Assembly: GCA_903847975.1 (NCBI GenBank)
Contig: CAINFC010000086.1
Span: 1 to 64,000 of the forward strand
DNA length: 64,000 nucleotides
Origin: an uncultured Acidobacteriota bacterium
GTDB lineage: Bacteria; Acidobacteriota; UBA6911; CAINFC01
Direction: 5' to 3'
Shown here one piece after another: positions 38,882-48,074 of the stretch. The notes beneath the pieces are model-generated. The model saw only the letters and a list, made by a program, of their open reading frames with translations, did not search any database and was not told where the DNA came from. Numbering within the stretch: position 1 is the stretch's first letter; the number at the start of each line of letters is the position of its first letter. A program made the position numbers and the translations under genes.

Positions 38882-39158
38882 GACGGAGAGAACCGAACGT
38901 CAAAAGGATATCGGGAGAGCGGGCTGTGTTGCGTCTGTTCCTGAGTCGGTGCCTGAGCCACGGTCAGAGAATCGTCCCGGGGACATGGGCGCTGCCGGCG
39001 ACCCGTGCCGGCATTCTTTCCCGGTCGCGCCCTCATGGAGCCTGCCGGAAACAGGCCACTCACCTTCTTCCTTCGTGAAAGGTGAGCGGCGAGGCCTACG
39101 CGGCTCCTTTATCTCGCACGACCCCCTGAACGATCTCTTCTTGCCTCCGGACGGCTCT

Positions 39159-39188
39159 GTTTCCACCTGCTTTCGCCGTCGCAGCACC
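39159..39188. repeat. 30-bp degenerate repeat, copy 2
   Basis: Begins GTTTCCACCTGCTTTCGCCG and matches the segment at 33725-33754 with six transitions. Function unknown. Confidence 0.4.
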
Positions 39189-39290
39189 GAATAAAAGGAG
39201 AAAACGCCTGGCATGCCGGGTTCCAAAACGGTATGCCGACAATGGGTCGGCCGGCCTAACCCCTATGCAGGAAAATCCCAGAGACCGGGC

Positions 39291-41732
39291 TCAGCGCTTT
39301 GCCGGGAAAACCAGGCGGCTCTCGCCCGGGGCCAGCGGCCGGCTCTGTCCCTGCCATACAAACCGCCCCTGGACCCCGGCCGGAAGGGATACGTTCGCCT
39401 CCAGGCCGCCGGAGCCCTTCTGCAGCTTCACGGCAATTTCCCCCTGGGGATGCGGAATGGAGCCGGACAGCCGCTCCAGCTTCCCCAGGAAGGGCCGGAT
39501 GACCACCTTGCGGAAGCCGGGAGCCTCGGAGTCGATGCCCAGCATGATCCGGAAGAAGTCGACGTTCGGATGGGCGCTCCAGGCATGGCAGTCGGAGCGC
39601 GGCGGATTGCCGGCCCGCGCCGGGCGCTCCGCCCAGGTGGTCAGGCCGACTTTCACCATTTCGTCCCATTCGCCGAGCAGATCCATGTAGCGGTCCCCTT
39701 CCCCCACCTGGCGGAGCGCGGCGTGCAGATAAAAAGCCGAGTAGTAGGTGCACGGAATGATCGACCGGTCCGCCAGAATCCTGGTCACCAGGGCGCGCGC
39801 TTCCGCCCCCTTGGAAAGTCCGGACAGAACTGCCAGGGCGTTGGTGAACTGGGCGAACTGCTTCCGTGCGGAGGTGTCGGCAAACATCTGCCGGCCCGGA
39901 TCCCAGTAAAGCGTCCGGATGGTGCTGCGCAGCTGGAGTGCCCGCTGCCGGTATTCGGCGACCAGGGCGGCGGAGCCGAACGCTTTTTCCATGGCCGCCG
40001 CCCAGTCCAGGGCCAGGAGCAGCTGCAGGTCGAGAACCGCCGAGTGGCCCGCTTCCTCCACCGGCGGCGTTCCGTTCTGCCACTCCGCAGTCCAGTCGGC
40101 GTAGTTCCAGAAGGGCATGCGGCGCAGCGAGCCGTTCTCCTGCTGGAAGCGCTGGTAGTAGGAAAGCACCGCCCGGGTTCCGGGCAGGGTCTGGCGCACG
40201 AACTCCGGGTCCTCCAGGTACATCCAGTAGTCATGGAGCATCCCGATCCACCACAGCGAAAAGGGAGGGATGTACTGCGGCTGGCGGGTGGGAGCCCGGC
40301 TCTGGGTCAGCCCTTCGGGCGTGCGGGAATCGTCCAGCTGGGAGATGGCGTTGCGCAGCAACCGGCCGTCGCCGGCATTGTAAATCGAGATCAGCCCCTG
40401 AATGCGGGTGTCGCCGGCATATTGCAGCTGTTCGTAGTAGGGGCAGTCCATGTAGGTCTCGTGGGCGCAGAGGCGGGCGGTTCGCCAGCCGATATCCAGG
40501 AACTTGCCGATGCGGGTGTCGTCCGCTTCCAGCCGGGCTTTTCTTTGAAACGGATAGCCCACGGCCACGGCGCGCAGATCGTCCAGGCGCAGCGGCTCCT
40601 CGGCGGTCTGCACCTTCAGCTCCAGGTAGCGGTAGGTGCGCCACCAGAGCGGGCGGAAGGAGCGGTAAGGCCCGCCGTCGGTGACAAACAAATCGTAATA
40701 GCCCACGAATTCCTTTCCTTCCACCGTATTCCGGTCGGCCTTGTCTCCGCGCCGGGCGCCGGCATTGTACAGCGCTTCGGCATAGCCCAGCGAGAGGCGC
40801 GCCCCGCGGCCCCCGCTGACCGTCAGCTCCGGATAAGCCGTGGTCAGGAAGGACTGGTCCAGGAGCAGCCGGATCGAGGTGCGGGAAGGAATGGTGAAAG
40901 CAACCCGGTTCTCCGGAAAGCCGGCCGGCGCGGTGATTCCCGTGCCGGCCCGCAGGGCCGCCAGCCTCTGCGGCACCTCCTCCATGAAGGGGATGGTCCG
41001 CGGAACCAGCATCCAGGGATTGCCGGCATCCCGTATTCCGTAGGGGCTTCCCGCACCGCGGGAGTCGCGCAGCGCCGCCGGCCAGGAGGAGTCGTCGAAG
41101 TCCGGCAACTCCCAGCCCCAGGGATAGGCGGCCCCGTCGACCTGGTCGCCCGGCCCGGCGACGAAGTAGCCGAGCATCTGCTCGCTGGTAAAGTGCAGCG
41201 GGCGGTAGGCCGGATTGGCCAGGCATTTCCAGGAGGGCCCGGTGTCGACCGTTTTTTCGGCCTCCGAGTTTCCCTGCAGCAGGAAGCCGGTCTGGTTGGT
41301 CACCTGGGCGCAAGGGGCATACGGGCCGAAGTTCCAGACCACGGCCGCCAGCACATTCCTGCCGGGACGAAGCAGAGGGGCAATATCCAGGGACTCGAAG
41401 CGCCAGTGGAACAGGTCGCCTCGCGCCGGCCCCCAGGCGGCGCGCCGGCCGTTCACGAAAAGCTCATAGCGGTTGTCGCCGGTGACATGCACGATAAAGG
41501 AGGCCGGCACGGTTTCGAGCGGGAAGGTTCGCCGGAAATGGTAGACCCCGTAATCGTACGGGGAAGCCCCCGGCACCGAAATCCAGCCGGCCGACCAGCG
41601 CTGGGTCAGGAGGTCGGGCCGGAGGAGGGCCGGGTCCAGCGGCTTGTAGCGCGGATCCCAGCCCGGTTGGCCGAAGCCGCAAAAAGGGAGAGCCAAAATC
41701 AACAGCAGGAGCGGCGCGATCCGGAACCTCAT
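39291..41732 (-). CDS. Exported alpha-L-rhamnosidase (GH78-like)
   Basis: 813 aa. A Sec signal ([20 protein letters not shown]) is followed by beta domains including the Bac_rhamnosid N-terminal region ([28 protein letters not shown], a sugar-binding jelly roll). The (alpha/alpha)6 catalytic domain starts near 440 with [20 protein letters not shown], where the acidic residues of the GH78 signature lie, and [12 protein letters not shown]-terminal beta-sandwich ends the protein. It would release terminal rhamnose in the periplasm or outside. The ATG at 41732 follows GGAAGGAAAAAGGAAT. It is the last gene of a four-gene operon and the probable parent of the shard at 33330-33580. Confidence 0.92.
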   Translation of the reverse strand: MRFRIAPLLLLILALPFCGFGQPGWDPRYKPLDPALLRPDLLTQRWSAGWISVPGASPYDYGVYHFRRTFPLETVPASFIVHVTGDNRYELFVNGRRAAWGPARGDLFHWRFESLDIAPLLRPGRNVLAAVVWNFGPYAPCAQVTNQTGFLLQGNSEAEKTVDTGPSWKCLANPAYRPLHFTSEQMLGYFVAGPGDQVDGAAYPWGWELPDFDDSSWPAALRDSRGAGSPYGIRDAGNPWMLVPRTIPFMEEVPQRLAALRAGTGITAPAGFPENRVAFTIPSRTSIRLLLDQSFLTTAYPELTVSGGRGARLSLGYAEALYNAGARRGDKADRNTVEGKEFVGYYDLFVTDGGPYRSFRPLWWRTYRYLELKVQTAEEPLRLDDLRAVAVGYPFQRKARLEADDTRIGKFLDIGWRTARLCAHETYMDCPYYEQLQYAGDTRIQGLISIYNAGDGRLLRNAISQLDDSRTPEGLTQSRAPTRQPQYIPPFSLWWIGMLHDYWMYLEDPEFVRQTLPGTRAVLSYYQRFQQENGSLRRMPFWNYADWTAEWQNGTPPVEEAGHSAVLDLQLLLALDWAAAMEKAFGSAALVAEYRQRALQLRSTIRTLYWDPGRQMFADTSARKQFAQFTNALAVLSGLSKGAEARALVTRILADRSIIPCTYYSAFYLHAALRQVGEGDRYMDLLGEWDEMVKVGLTTWAERPARAGNPPRSDCHAWSAHPNVDFFRIMLGIDSEAPGFRKVVIRPFLGKLERLSGSIPHPQGEIAVKLQKGSGGLEANVSLPAGVQGRFVWQGQSRPLAPGESRLVFPAKR

Positions 41733-41782
41733 AATTCCTTTTTCCTTCCGTAAAGTATTTTGCTTGTCTGGTGTCAGGGTCC

Positions 41783-44509
41783 TCACCCCAGACGCAGGTG
41801 CAGGGTCTGCCCTTCCGGAAGCTCGAACGGCTCCGCCAGGGTGATCCGCGTGGCTTCTGCCTCCTGGATTCGGGTGTGCGCCAGGGAGCGGCTTTCGGCG
41901 CGAAGCTCCGAGGCTCCTTTCGGGACCGGCGGCAGCTCCAGGATTCTCAGGGGCAGTCGGCCGTAATCCGTTCGCAGAGCCAGCTGCATCCCCCCGGCCT
42001 GTTTGGTCAGCGAGAAGGTTCCCCAGCCCGTGGCGGTGCTCCAGAAGCAGGTGAACGAAGGCATGGTCCCGCGGGGATGCAGCGACAGCAGCCCCCGGGC
42101 TCCGTGATAGTGAAATCCGCTCCAGGCCGGCAGGGCGGACCAGGAGGCCATCGCCCGGGCATAATGATGTCCGCATTCGGCTTCGTCCCAGGGGTTGCGC
42201 CGCTCGCCGTCGTAACGCCGGCGAATGTCCTGGATGCAGCGGATCCCCTCGTCGGCCAGCCCGGCGTAAATCATGGCAATGGCAGCGCTGTATTCGAAGC
42301 CGGTCATCACCTCGGCGTAGTAGGGAAACGGTATTCGCGGCCGGGCCGCCTTGCTGTAATCGCAGATGACCAGGGCCGATTCGTCGTTGAGGGCAAAAGT
42401 GCGCTGCACGGAATCGTGCCGGGACAGCTCCTCCTTGTGATTGTAGCGGTAGACCGATTCCAGCGCCCTGCGGATGTTCCCCGGGGCAAGCAGCGGGCCC
42501 AGCCCGGCCACGTCCGCCAGGTACTGTCCGACCAGCTGATCGACCAGGCACCCCTCCCCCAGCTGGAACTCCGGCTGCTCGGTATTTTCCGAGCCCATGC
42601 TGCTCATCAGCGAGGGAGCGATGGCCTCCTTTTTCACCCCGCGGATCTGCTGCACGTAATACTCGCCGTTGAAGAGCCGGGCATCGGTCCACTGCCGGCC
42701 GCTCTCGAACAGCCGGCGGTATTCCGCGGCGGAGGCCTCTTCCCCGACCTCGCGGGCCATTTCCTCGGCGGCCCGCAGCGCGGCCAGGTAATAGATTCCG
42801 CACTGCGGGTTGGGCCCGAAAAACTCCACGTCGTAGGTGTTGTGCTGCACGCCCTCGAGCACCCCGTCGCGGTCGGCATCCCAGCCCCCCGGGACCCAGG
42901 CGAACTCCAGGGCTTTCCTGACCCGCGGCCACAGGGCCCGAAGCCAGGCGCCGTCCCCGGAAAGCCTCCAGTCCAGGTAGACCTTGACGATCTGCCCCAT
43001 CTGGCCGTCGGCAGCGGCAAAACCGGAGCGCTCCTTGCCGTCGGGCAGCAGCTGGCGGAAATGGATCGCGCCGGCGTCATCCATCGAATAGCCGAAGGCC
43101 GCCCGGCGCAGGGAGCGGGCCAGTTCGGGAAACAGAAAGTCGGTGGCGGTTTCGTAGTTCCAGACGTGGGTGCAGTTTCCGAAGCAGCAGCCGGCTTGGT
43201 CGTTCACCCCCTCGAAGCCGTGAAACTCCCCGTCGGCTGTGCGGAAGCAGGTGGTGGACACCAGGGTGGAGAGATTGGCCGAGGCTGCCTCTTTCAGCGC
43301 CGCAGGCAGGGTGGAGGCCCGCAGGCCGGCCACAAAGGCGCGGGTGTATTTTTCCAGCCGGGGCAGTTCGGCAGCCAGATGCTCGGCGGCCGCAAAGGCT
43401 CCGGAAAATCGACGGCAGTAGTGGTTCCCGATCAGGCTGCTTTCGTCCCCCTTCGGGGCCCGCCATCCGCAGCGCTCCGGCGTCCGGTTGGGAAAATGCC
43501 AGGAGAGCAGAAAGGTGAATTCGGCCTGCGCCGCAGGAGCCAGGGTCCCCGAAAGGCATAGCGATCCGACCTGGTTGCGGGCCTCCGGCTCCTCCCCCAG
43601 ACGGCCGTCGGCGCGAAAGTCGTCCCAGAAGAGCATCGGCGAATTCCACCAGCGGCCCTTGGGCCAGCCGCGCCAGGCCCGCACTTCCAGCCCCGCGGCG
43701 GAAGGCGTGGTCAGCGCGAATTCGCCCCGCATCGGATCCGCCGCCGCCAGGCCGGGATTGCTCATCAGGATACCCTCGATCCCTTTCCCCTGGCGGATCT
43801 CGTTTTGCCGGGTATCCTTCGGCGGCTGCCGGGAGGAAGGCCGGCTCTCCGGTCCCGCCGGATTGTCGACACACCAGACGATGGATACCTTCACCGTCTC
43901 TCCGCCCGGATTGGAAACCCGGTAGCGCAGCATCGCCGCCGGCAGGCCGGAATCGTCCGCCCGCAGGGGAACAAACGGGGTGAACGCCTCCAGGACCACC
44001 TGCACCGGCAGGTCCGGATCCTGAAAATCGATGCGCGCCAGCGGGAACTCCCCGGTAAAAATTGCGGCGTGCAATCGGGGAAGTCCGGGTACGTTGTTGG
44101 ATCCCAGCCCGGAGCTGCCTTCAAAGGGCGGCAGAATGGCCGATTCCAGGATACGGGCCACTGGCACGCCGTTCCCCTTCTGCGCCCAGATAGCCGGGAA
44201 AGCATACGCCGGCGCGTTGCCCTTGTCGGGCCGGTTGAAGACCTCCCAGTCGCGAAGCTGGCCGCGGCCGCCCAGGCTGATGCTACCCGCGGCCACGCCA
44301 CCCAGGGGGAAGGCGATCCGGGCCAGCTGCCGCCCCGCAAAGCGGCGCGGGAATTCCACCCACGGATAAGCCGGGTTTTCGCTCCCGGGTGCCGCTTCGG
44401 CGGCAGCCGTCGGCACCGCGGCCGAAGCCGGCGCCGAAGCCATCCCGCCGGCCCAGGCTACCTGCCGGATAAAGGCGCGGCGGCCCGCTTTACTCTTCTT
44501 TTCCTTCAT
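41783..44509 (-). CDS. Tat-exported GH116-family beta-glycosidase
   Basis: 908 aa. The twin-arginine signal [18 protein letters not shown] implies export after folding. The N-terminal beta domain has [28 protein letters not shown], typical of GH116 (GBA2-like). The (alpha/alpha)6 domain has [20 protein letters not shown], where Glu fits the nucleophile, and [15 protein letters not shown], where Asp fits the acid/base. Members act on beta-glucosides or beta-xylosides. The start has the operon gap of 31 bp after GH38; the stop is 50 bp before GH78. Confidence 0.92.
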   Translation of the reverse strand: MKEKKSKAGRRAFIRQVAWAGGMASAPASAAVPTAAAEAAPGSENPAYPWVEFPRRFAGRQLARIAFPLGGVAAGSISLGGRGQLRDWEVFNRPDKGNAPAYAFPAIWAQKGNGVPVARILESAILPPFEGSSGLGSNNVPGLPRLHAAIFTGEFPLARIDFQDPDLPVQVVLEAFTPFVPLRADDSGLPAAMLRYRVSNPGGETVKVSIVWCVDNPAGPESRPSSRQPPKDTRQNEIRQGKGIEGILMSNPGLAAADPMRGEFALTTPSAAGLEVRAWRGWPKGRWWNSPMLFWDDFRADGRLGEEPEARNQVGSLCLSGTLAPAAQAEFTFLLSWHFPNRTPERCGWRAPKGDESSLIGNHYCRRFSGAFAAAEHLAAELPRLEKYTRAFVAGLRASTLPAALKEAASANLSTLVSTTCFRTADGEFHGFEGVNDQAGCCFGNCTHVWNYETATDFLFPELARSLRRAAFGYSMDDAGAIHFRQLLPDGKERSGFAAADGQMGQIVKVYLDWRLSGDGAWLRALWPRVRKALEFAWVPGGWDADRDGVLEGVQHNTYDVEFFGPNPQCGIYYLAALRAAEEMAREVGEEASAAEYRRLFESGRQWTDARLFNGEYYVQQIRGVKKEAIAPSLMSSMGSENTEQPEFQLGEGCLVDQLVGQYLADVAGLGPLLAPGNIRRALESVYRYNHKEELSRHDSVQRTFALNDESALVICDYSKAARPRIPFPYYAEVMTGFEYSAAIAMIYAGLADEGIRCIQDIRRRYDGERRNPWDEAECGHHYARAMASWSALPAWSGFHYHGARGLLSLHPRGTMPSFTCFWSTATGWGTFSLTKQAGGMQLALRTDYGRLPLRILELPPVPKGASELRAESRSLAHTRIQEAEATRITLAEPFELPEGQTLHLRLG

Positions 44510-44540
44510 AGACCACTCCCCGGAAACCGGTTGCTGTTGC

Positions 44541-47500
44541 TTAGAGGATCCTTACAAATTTGACTTCATAAGGGGCCAGGGTAACTGTCCCGCTGCGCTG
44601 TGGAATGGCCTCCTGCAGAACGTTAACCTCCTCCAGGGAAGAGATTTTTTTCCCAGGAAGGAGGCTTTCCACGGCAACCGCCGCCGGCCGGCCTTCGATC
44701 TCCCGCAGCTGAAGGACCACTCCCCGGCCGTCGTGAGCCGGCCGGGCGCCGACCAGCAGGACATTGTCCGGCGCAATGCGAAGAAAGGATCGTGCCCCGG
44801 GCTCGGCCGATTTCTTTCCGGGCGGCAGAACCCGGGCCAGCAGCGGAACCCTCGATCCCCAGCCAAAGCGGGTGGCCGCGGTGTTGCCGACGCCCCGGTC
44901 GGAGGTCAGCTGATAGCTCCACTTGATCTCCCCTTCCTGGCGGGCCGGGAAATTGGTATGCCAGTAGTTGCTGAGCACATAGGAAAAGAAGTGCGGCTTC
45001 CCGAGGTGGCTCATGTCCTCCTTTTTACCGAAGTTTCCGAAGTTGAAGCCGCCGAACATGACCATGGGTGCCTGGTCGCTGCAGAAAATCAGCTGCCGGT
45101 CGGCCCCGCGCACCGCGGCGAAGTTCTGCACCGTGTGGTAGTCGGTGGAGGACCCGGAAATCTGGTTTTTCCCCGGCGTAATGAATCCGCCCTGGGCTTC
45201 ATACACGATGCGCGCTCCCGGCATCTGAAAGGGAAAAAGCACATAGACCGCTTCCGGGGTAACCACCGGCTGCTTGCGGATGGCAAACAGAAGTTCAATC
45301 CGTTTTTCGACGGAGTAGAGGCGGATTTCCATGGCAACTCCGCCCGGACGCCCGGAGGCCGTCGGCACGCAGCCCTCGGCATCGGCCAGCACCTGCAGGC
45401 TCTGCCAGATCGGCCCGGCCGGACCGGGTTCGATGCGCACATTTTTCAGGCCGCTGCGCTGGAAAGCCTCGCGGGTGAGCATGCTGCGATCCACCGCCTT
45501 TTCGTAGACGAACTGGGCCAGCTGCCAGGGCCCCTTGGCGTCCACCCACTCCCCGGCGAGCTGCTTGTCGAAAAGGCTGCGCACCGCGCCGGTGGCCGGA
45601 TCGAGGACGATTTTATAGAACTCGTTCTCCAGCTCCGGCAGCGCGGGCGCCGGCAGCGGAGCCGGGCTATTTTTCCGGAAGCGGTAGAGCTTGTATCCCA
45701 GCGCCGGCACATCCCGGGCCCAGAAAATCCAGTAGCTCCCCTCCGCGCGCGAGCCGGCCAGGCGAAGCGGAGCGGTCTGGCCCTCGGGATCGACCAGCAC
45801 CGCCGGCTGGTCGGGAGAAAGGATTTCCCGGTCGATGAAGACCTTGACCAGGGCGGAGCGGTTCCAGTTGAGGGTATTGATCACCGCCAGGGACGGGGCC
45901 TCCAGCCGGGGAAGATAGGGCTGCAGCTGCCCCAGCGCCGCTTCCTGGGCGATGCCGCCCTCCTTGACCGCCTGCCACGCGTAGGCCGCCTTTTGCGCCC
46001 ACTGGACCATGCTGTTCTCGGCATCCGGATCGGTGACGCTTTCCGCGGCCCCGTAAGTGTGCTCGTCATAAAATAAGAGAGCGTCCTGGACCGACTGCAT
46101 CTGGGACTCCAGGCCCGGATACAGCCCGGAACCCAGCCACCGGGCCAGGGCGAAGGCGCTCTCCGTCGCTGTCAGTCCGGCCTGCGCTCCGCGAACCGCA
46201 GCCGTTTCCCGGGCGGCGGTGGCCACCCCGTCGGTCCACCAGTCGGGCCACCCCAGGCGGTGGGCCGGCAGATCCCGGCCATGCTGCTTTTCCACGTACT
46301 GCAGGAATTCGCCGGCCACAGCCACCCGCATCCTGGGCCAGACATGGGCCTCGTTCCATCGGCGGATCAGATCGCAGCCCCGTACGGCGGGGGGCGAGTT
46401 GTCGGTATGATAGCCGCCGTACTGCACGGCAATCCGGTCAAAAGGATACTGCTTCTTTTCCAGAGTACTAAGATATGAGATGACTGCCAGCCGGGAGACA
46501 TCCAGGTTGCCGTCCGCGCTGACGAAAGCGTTGGCCGTCATGTAATGATCGGCCTGGAAGGCCAGAACGCGCTTTCCGGAGGGGGACTCCCACCAGAAAG
46601 GGGTGGGGCGCGGAAACTGCAGGGCGGAATGATCGTGATTGATACCCATGCTCAGGTAGCGGATGCCGCTGTCGCTGAAATAGTCCACCAGGCACCAGGC
46701 AGCCCCGTTGACGTCGTTCTGCATGGTGCCGACCACCGGAATTCCTTGCCGGCGCAGCTCCCGGACCGGCTGCAGAGATGCGGCCAGAAGGGACTCGTCG
46801 GCCAGCTCCGACCAGTTCAGCAGCAGGCCGGTTACCTCGATGCGGCCTTCCCGGACCCGCCGGCGCAGGCGCTCCACCTGCTCCGGCGGCCGGCTTTGAA
46901 TGTACTCGCGCACCGCCCAGGAGGTTTCGCAGGTCCAGCGGAACCGGGCGTCGTCCGGGTAGCCGTCGGTCTGGTCGCAAAAATCCAGGGCCCAGTCGAT
47001 ATAGCGGAAGTACTCGGCCAGCATCTCGTTTTGCGGCCGGGTGTAGCCGATGTCGGTGTGGGTGTGCTGGACCAGGTAGACCACCCAGGGGCGCACCTTT
47101 TTAAGCAGGACCTGTTCCAGGCTTTTACGGTCGCTGGCCGATTCCAGCAGGATATCGAGACGGCTGTCCTCCTCCAGGACCGGGATCTTCAGGTCACAGC
47201 GGAAGGTTCCGGGGGTCACGTCGCCGATCTCGATGCGCAGCGGCTGTGCCCAGCCGTTTTTGCGCAGCGTGCATACGGTTTCGCGCAGCCCGCCGCTGCG
47301 GATCACCGCCGTCACGATCTGGCGATCCCCTTCGGCGGTGCGCACCACCACCGGGGCGGCCTGAAATTCCGCGGATACAATCCGGCCGGAAATGTTCGGG
47401 TCGGTGGGAATCCGGCTTTCCACCCCTCGGAGGGGCTGGCCGTCGGGGGTAACCGCCGAGACCAGCAACCCCCAGGCGCCGCCACTCTGGTCGACCTTGG

Positions 47501-48035
47501 CGAGCAGCCGGTTTTCCCCTTTCCGAAGCAGCACCGGAACGCGGTCTTCTTCGGCTTCAACCCGGCGGCCGATATGGCGGTCGTGCACCATGGTCCCGTT
47601 GAGCCAGACACGCACCCCGTCGTTGCTGCGCACCCTGAGCAGCGCCTTCTGCTCGCTGTCGGAAAAGAGCTGGCAGTAGGCGTAGGCGACATACGCCGTC
47701 TGGGAATCCACGGCCAGGTTGGAAATGAAATCGACCAGCCCGCTCCCTTCGCTGGAAGTCCGCAGCCAGCTCGAAGGAGACAGGCCGCTGTTGTTTATGG
47801 CGGTCCCTTCCCCGGGCTGCACTCCGGTTTCCCCGCCGTGAGCGGCAAGGTAATCCTTGAAATACCCGGTGCAGTCCTTGCCGTGCGATCCGGAGGCCTC
47901 TCCGTTGGGGAACGGCCCGGCAATCAGCCATTTTTGGATGGTCCCGTTTTCCCGCAGCGGCGTGGTTTGCCAGGTGACCGCCAGGCAGGAAGTGCCGAGC
48001 AGAAGAATACAGACCAGGAATTTAACGAATTTCAT
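44541..48035 (-). CDS. Exported GH38-family alpha-mannosidase
   Basis: 1164 aa. Sec signal FVKFLVCILLLGTSCLA. The N-terminal domain (about 25-190, WLIAGPFPNG...VRVWLNGTMVHD) looks like a PA14/NPCBM-type carbohydrate-binding fold. The GH38 catalytic domain starts with zinc-binding HTHTDIGYT (324-332); MQNDVNG near 430 carries the catalytic nucleophile Asp. Helical and C-terminal beta domains follow (AYAWQAVKEGG; RIELLFAIRKQP). Alpha-mannosidases of this class trim mannose from glycans. Specificity is not readable. It is the second gene of the operon. Confidence 0.93.
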   Translation of the reverse strand: MKFVKFLVCILLLGTSCLAVTWQTTPLRENGTIQKWLIAGPFPNGEASGSHGKDCTGYFKDYLAAHGGETGVQPGEGTAINNSGLSPSSWLRTSSEGSGLVDFISNLAVDSQTAYVAYAYCQLFSDSEQKALLRVRSNDGVRVWLNGTMVHDRHIGRRVEAEEDRVPVLLRKGENRLLAKVDQSGGAWGLLVSAVTPDGQPLRGVESRIPTDPNISGRIVSAEFQAAPVVVRTAEGDRQIVTAVIRSGGLRETVCTLRKNGWAQPLRIEIGDVTPGTFRCDLKIPVLEEDSRLDILLESASDRKSLEQVLLKKVRPWVVYLVQHTHTDIGYTRPQNEMLAEYFRYIDWALDFCDQTDGYPDDARFRWTCETSWAVREYIQSRPPEQVERLRRRVREGRIEVTGLLLNWSELADESLLAASLQPVRELRRQGIPVVGTMQNDVNGAAWCLVDYFSDSGIRYLSMGINHDHSALQFPRPTPFWWESPSGKRVLAFQADHYMTANAFVSADGNLDVSRLAVISYLSTLEKKQYPFDRIAVQYGGYHTDNSPPAVRGCDLIRRWNEAHVWPRMRVAVAGEFLQYVEKQHGRDLPAHRLGWPDWWTDGVATAARETAAVRGAQAGLTATESAFALARWLGSGLYPGLESQMQSVQDALLFYDEHTYGAAESVTDPDAENSMVQWAQKAAYAWQAVKEGGIAQEAALGQLQPYLPRLEAPSLAVINTLNWNRSALVKVFIDREILSPDQPAVLVDPEGQTAPLRLAGSRAEGSYWIFWARDVPALGYKLYRFRKNSPAPLPAPALPELENEFYKIVLDPATGAVRSLFDKQLAGEWVDAKGPWQLAQFVYEKAVDRSMLTREAFQRSGLKNVRIEPGPAGPIWQSLQVLADAEGCVPTASGRPGGVAMEIRLYSVEKRIELLFAIRKQPVVTPEAVYVLFPFQMPGARIVYEAQGGFITPGKNQISGSSTDYHTVQNFAAVRGADRQLIFCSDQAPMVMFGGFNFGNFGKKEDMSHLGKPHFFSYVLSNYWHTNFPARQEGEIKWSYQLTSDRGVGNTAATRFGWGSRVPLLARVLPPGKKSAEPGARSFLRIAPDNVLLVGARPAHDGRGVVLQLREIEGRPAAVAVESLLPGKKISSLEEVNVLQEAIPQRSGTVTLAPYEVKFVRIL

Positions 48036-48074
48036 TTCCAGTTCTCTCCATTATCTATCATTTGCTTTTTCGGT

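Larger units (their letters stand above)
38769..39290. other. Intergenic region with mobile-element debris
   Basis: 522 bases without a supported gene. It holds a possible IS21 transposase tail (38804-38881), a perfect 8-bp inverted repeat CTCACCTT/AAGGTGAG at 39059-39086, and the second 30-bp repeat copy (39159-39188). Lying between convergent genes it needs no promoter. The pattern is of decayed insertion material. Confidence 0.45.

Noticed and set aside
38769-39290. Possible small protein genes in the gap after the PP2C regulator
   Set aside because: Open frames here lack start signals and recognisable sequence; the stretch looks like decayed insertion DNA.
39213-41753. 846-codon plus-strand frame opposite GH78
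   Set aside because: Antisense to the GH78 gene with signal peptide and family motifs; no ribosome site or domain.
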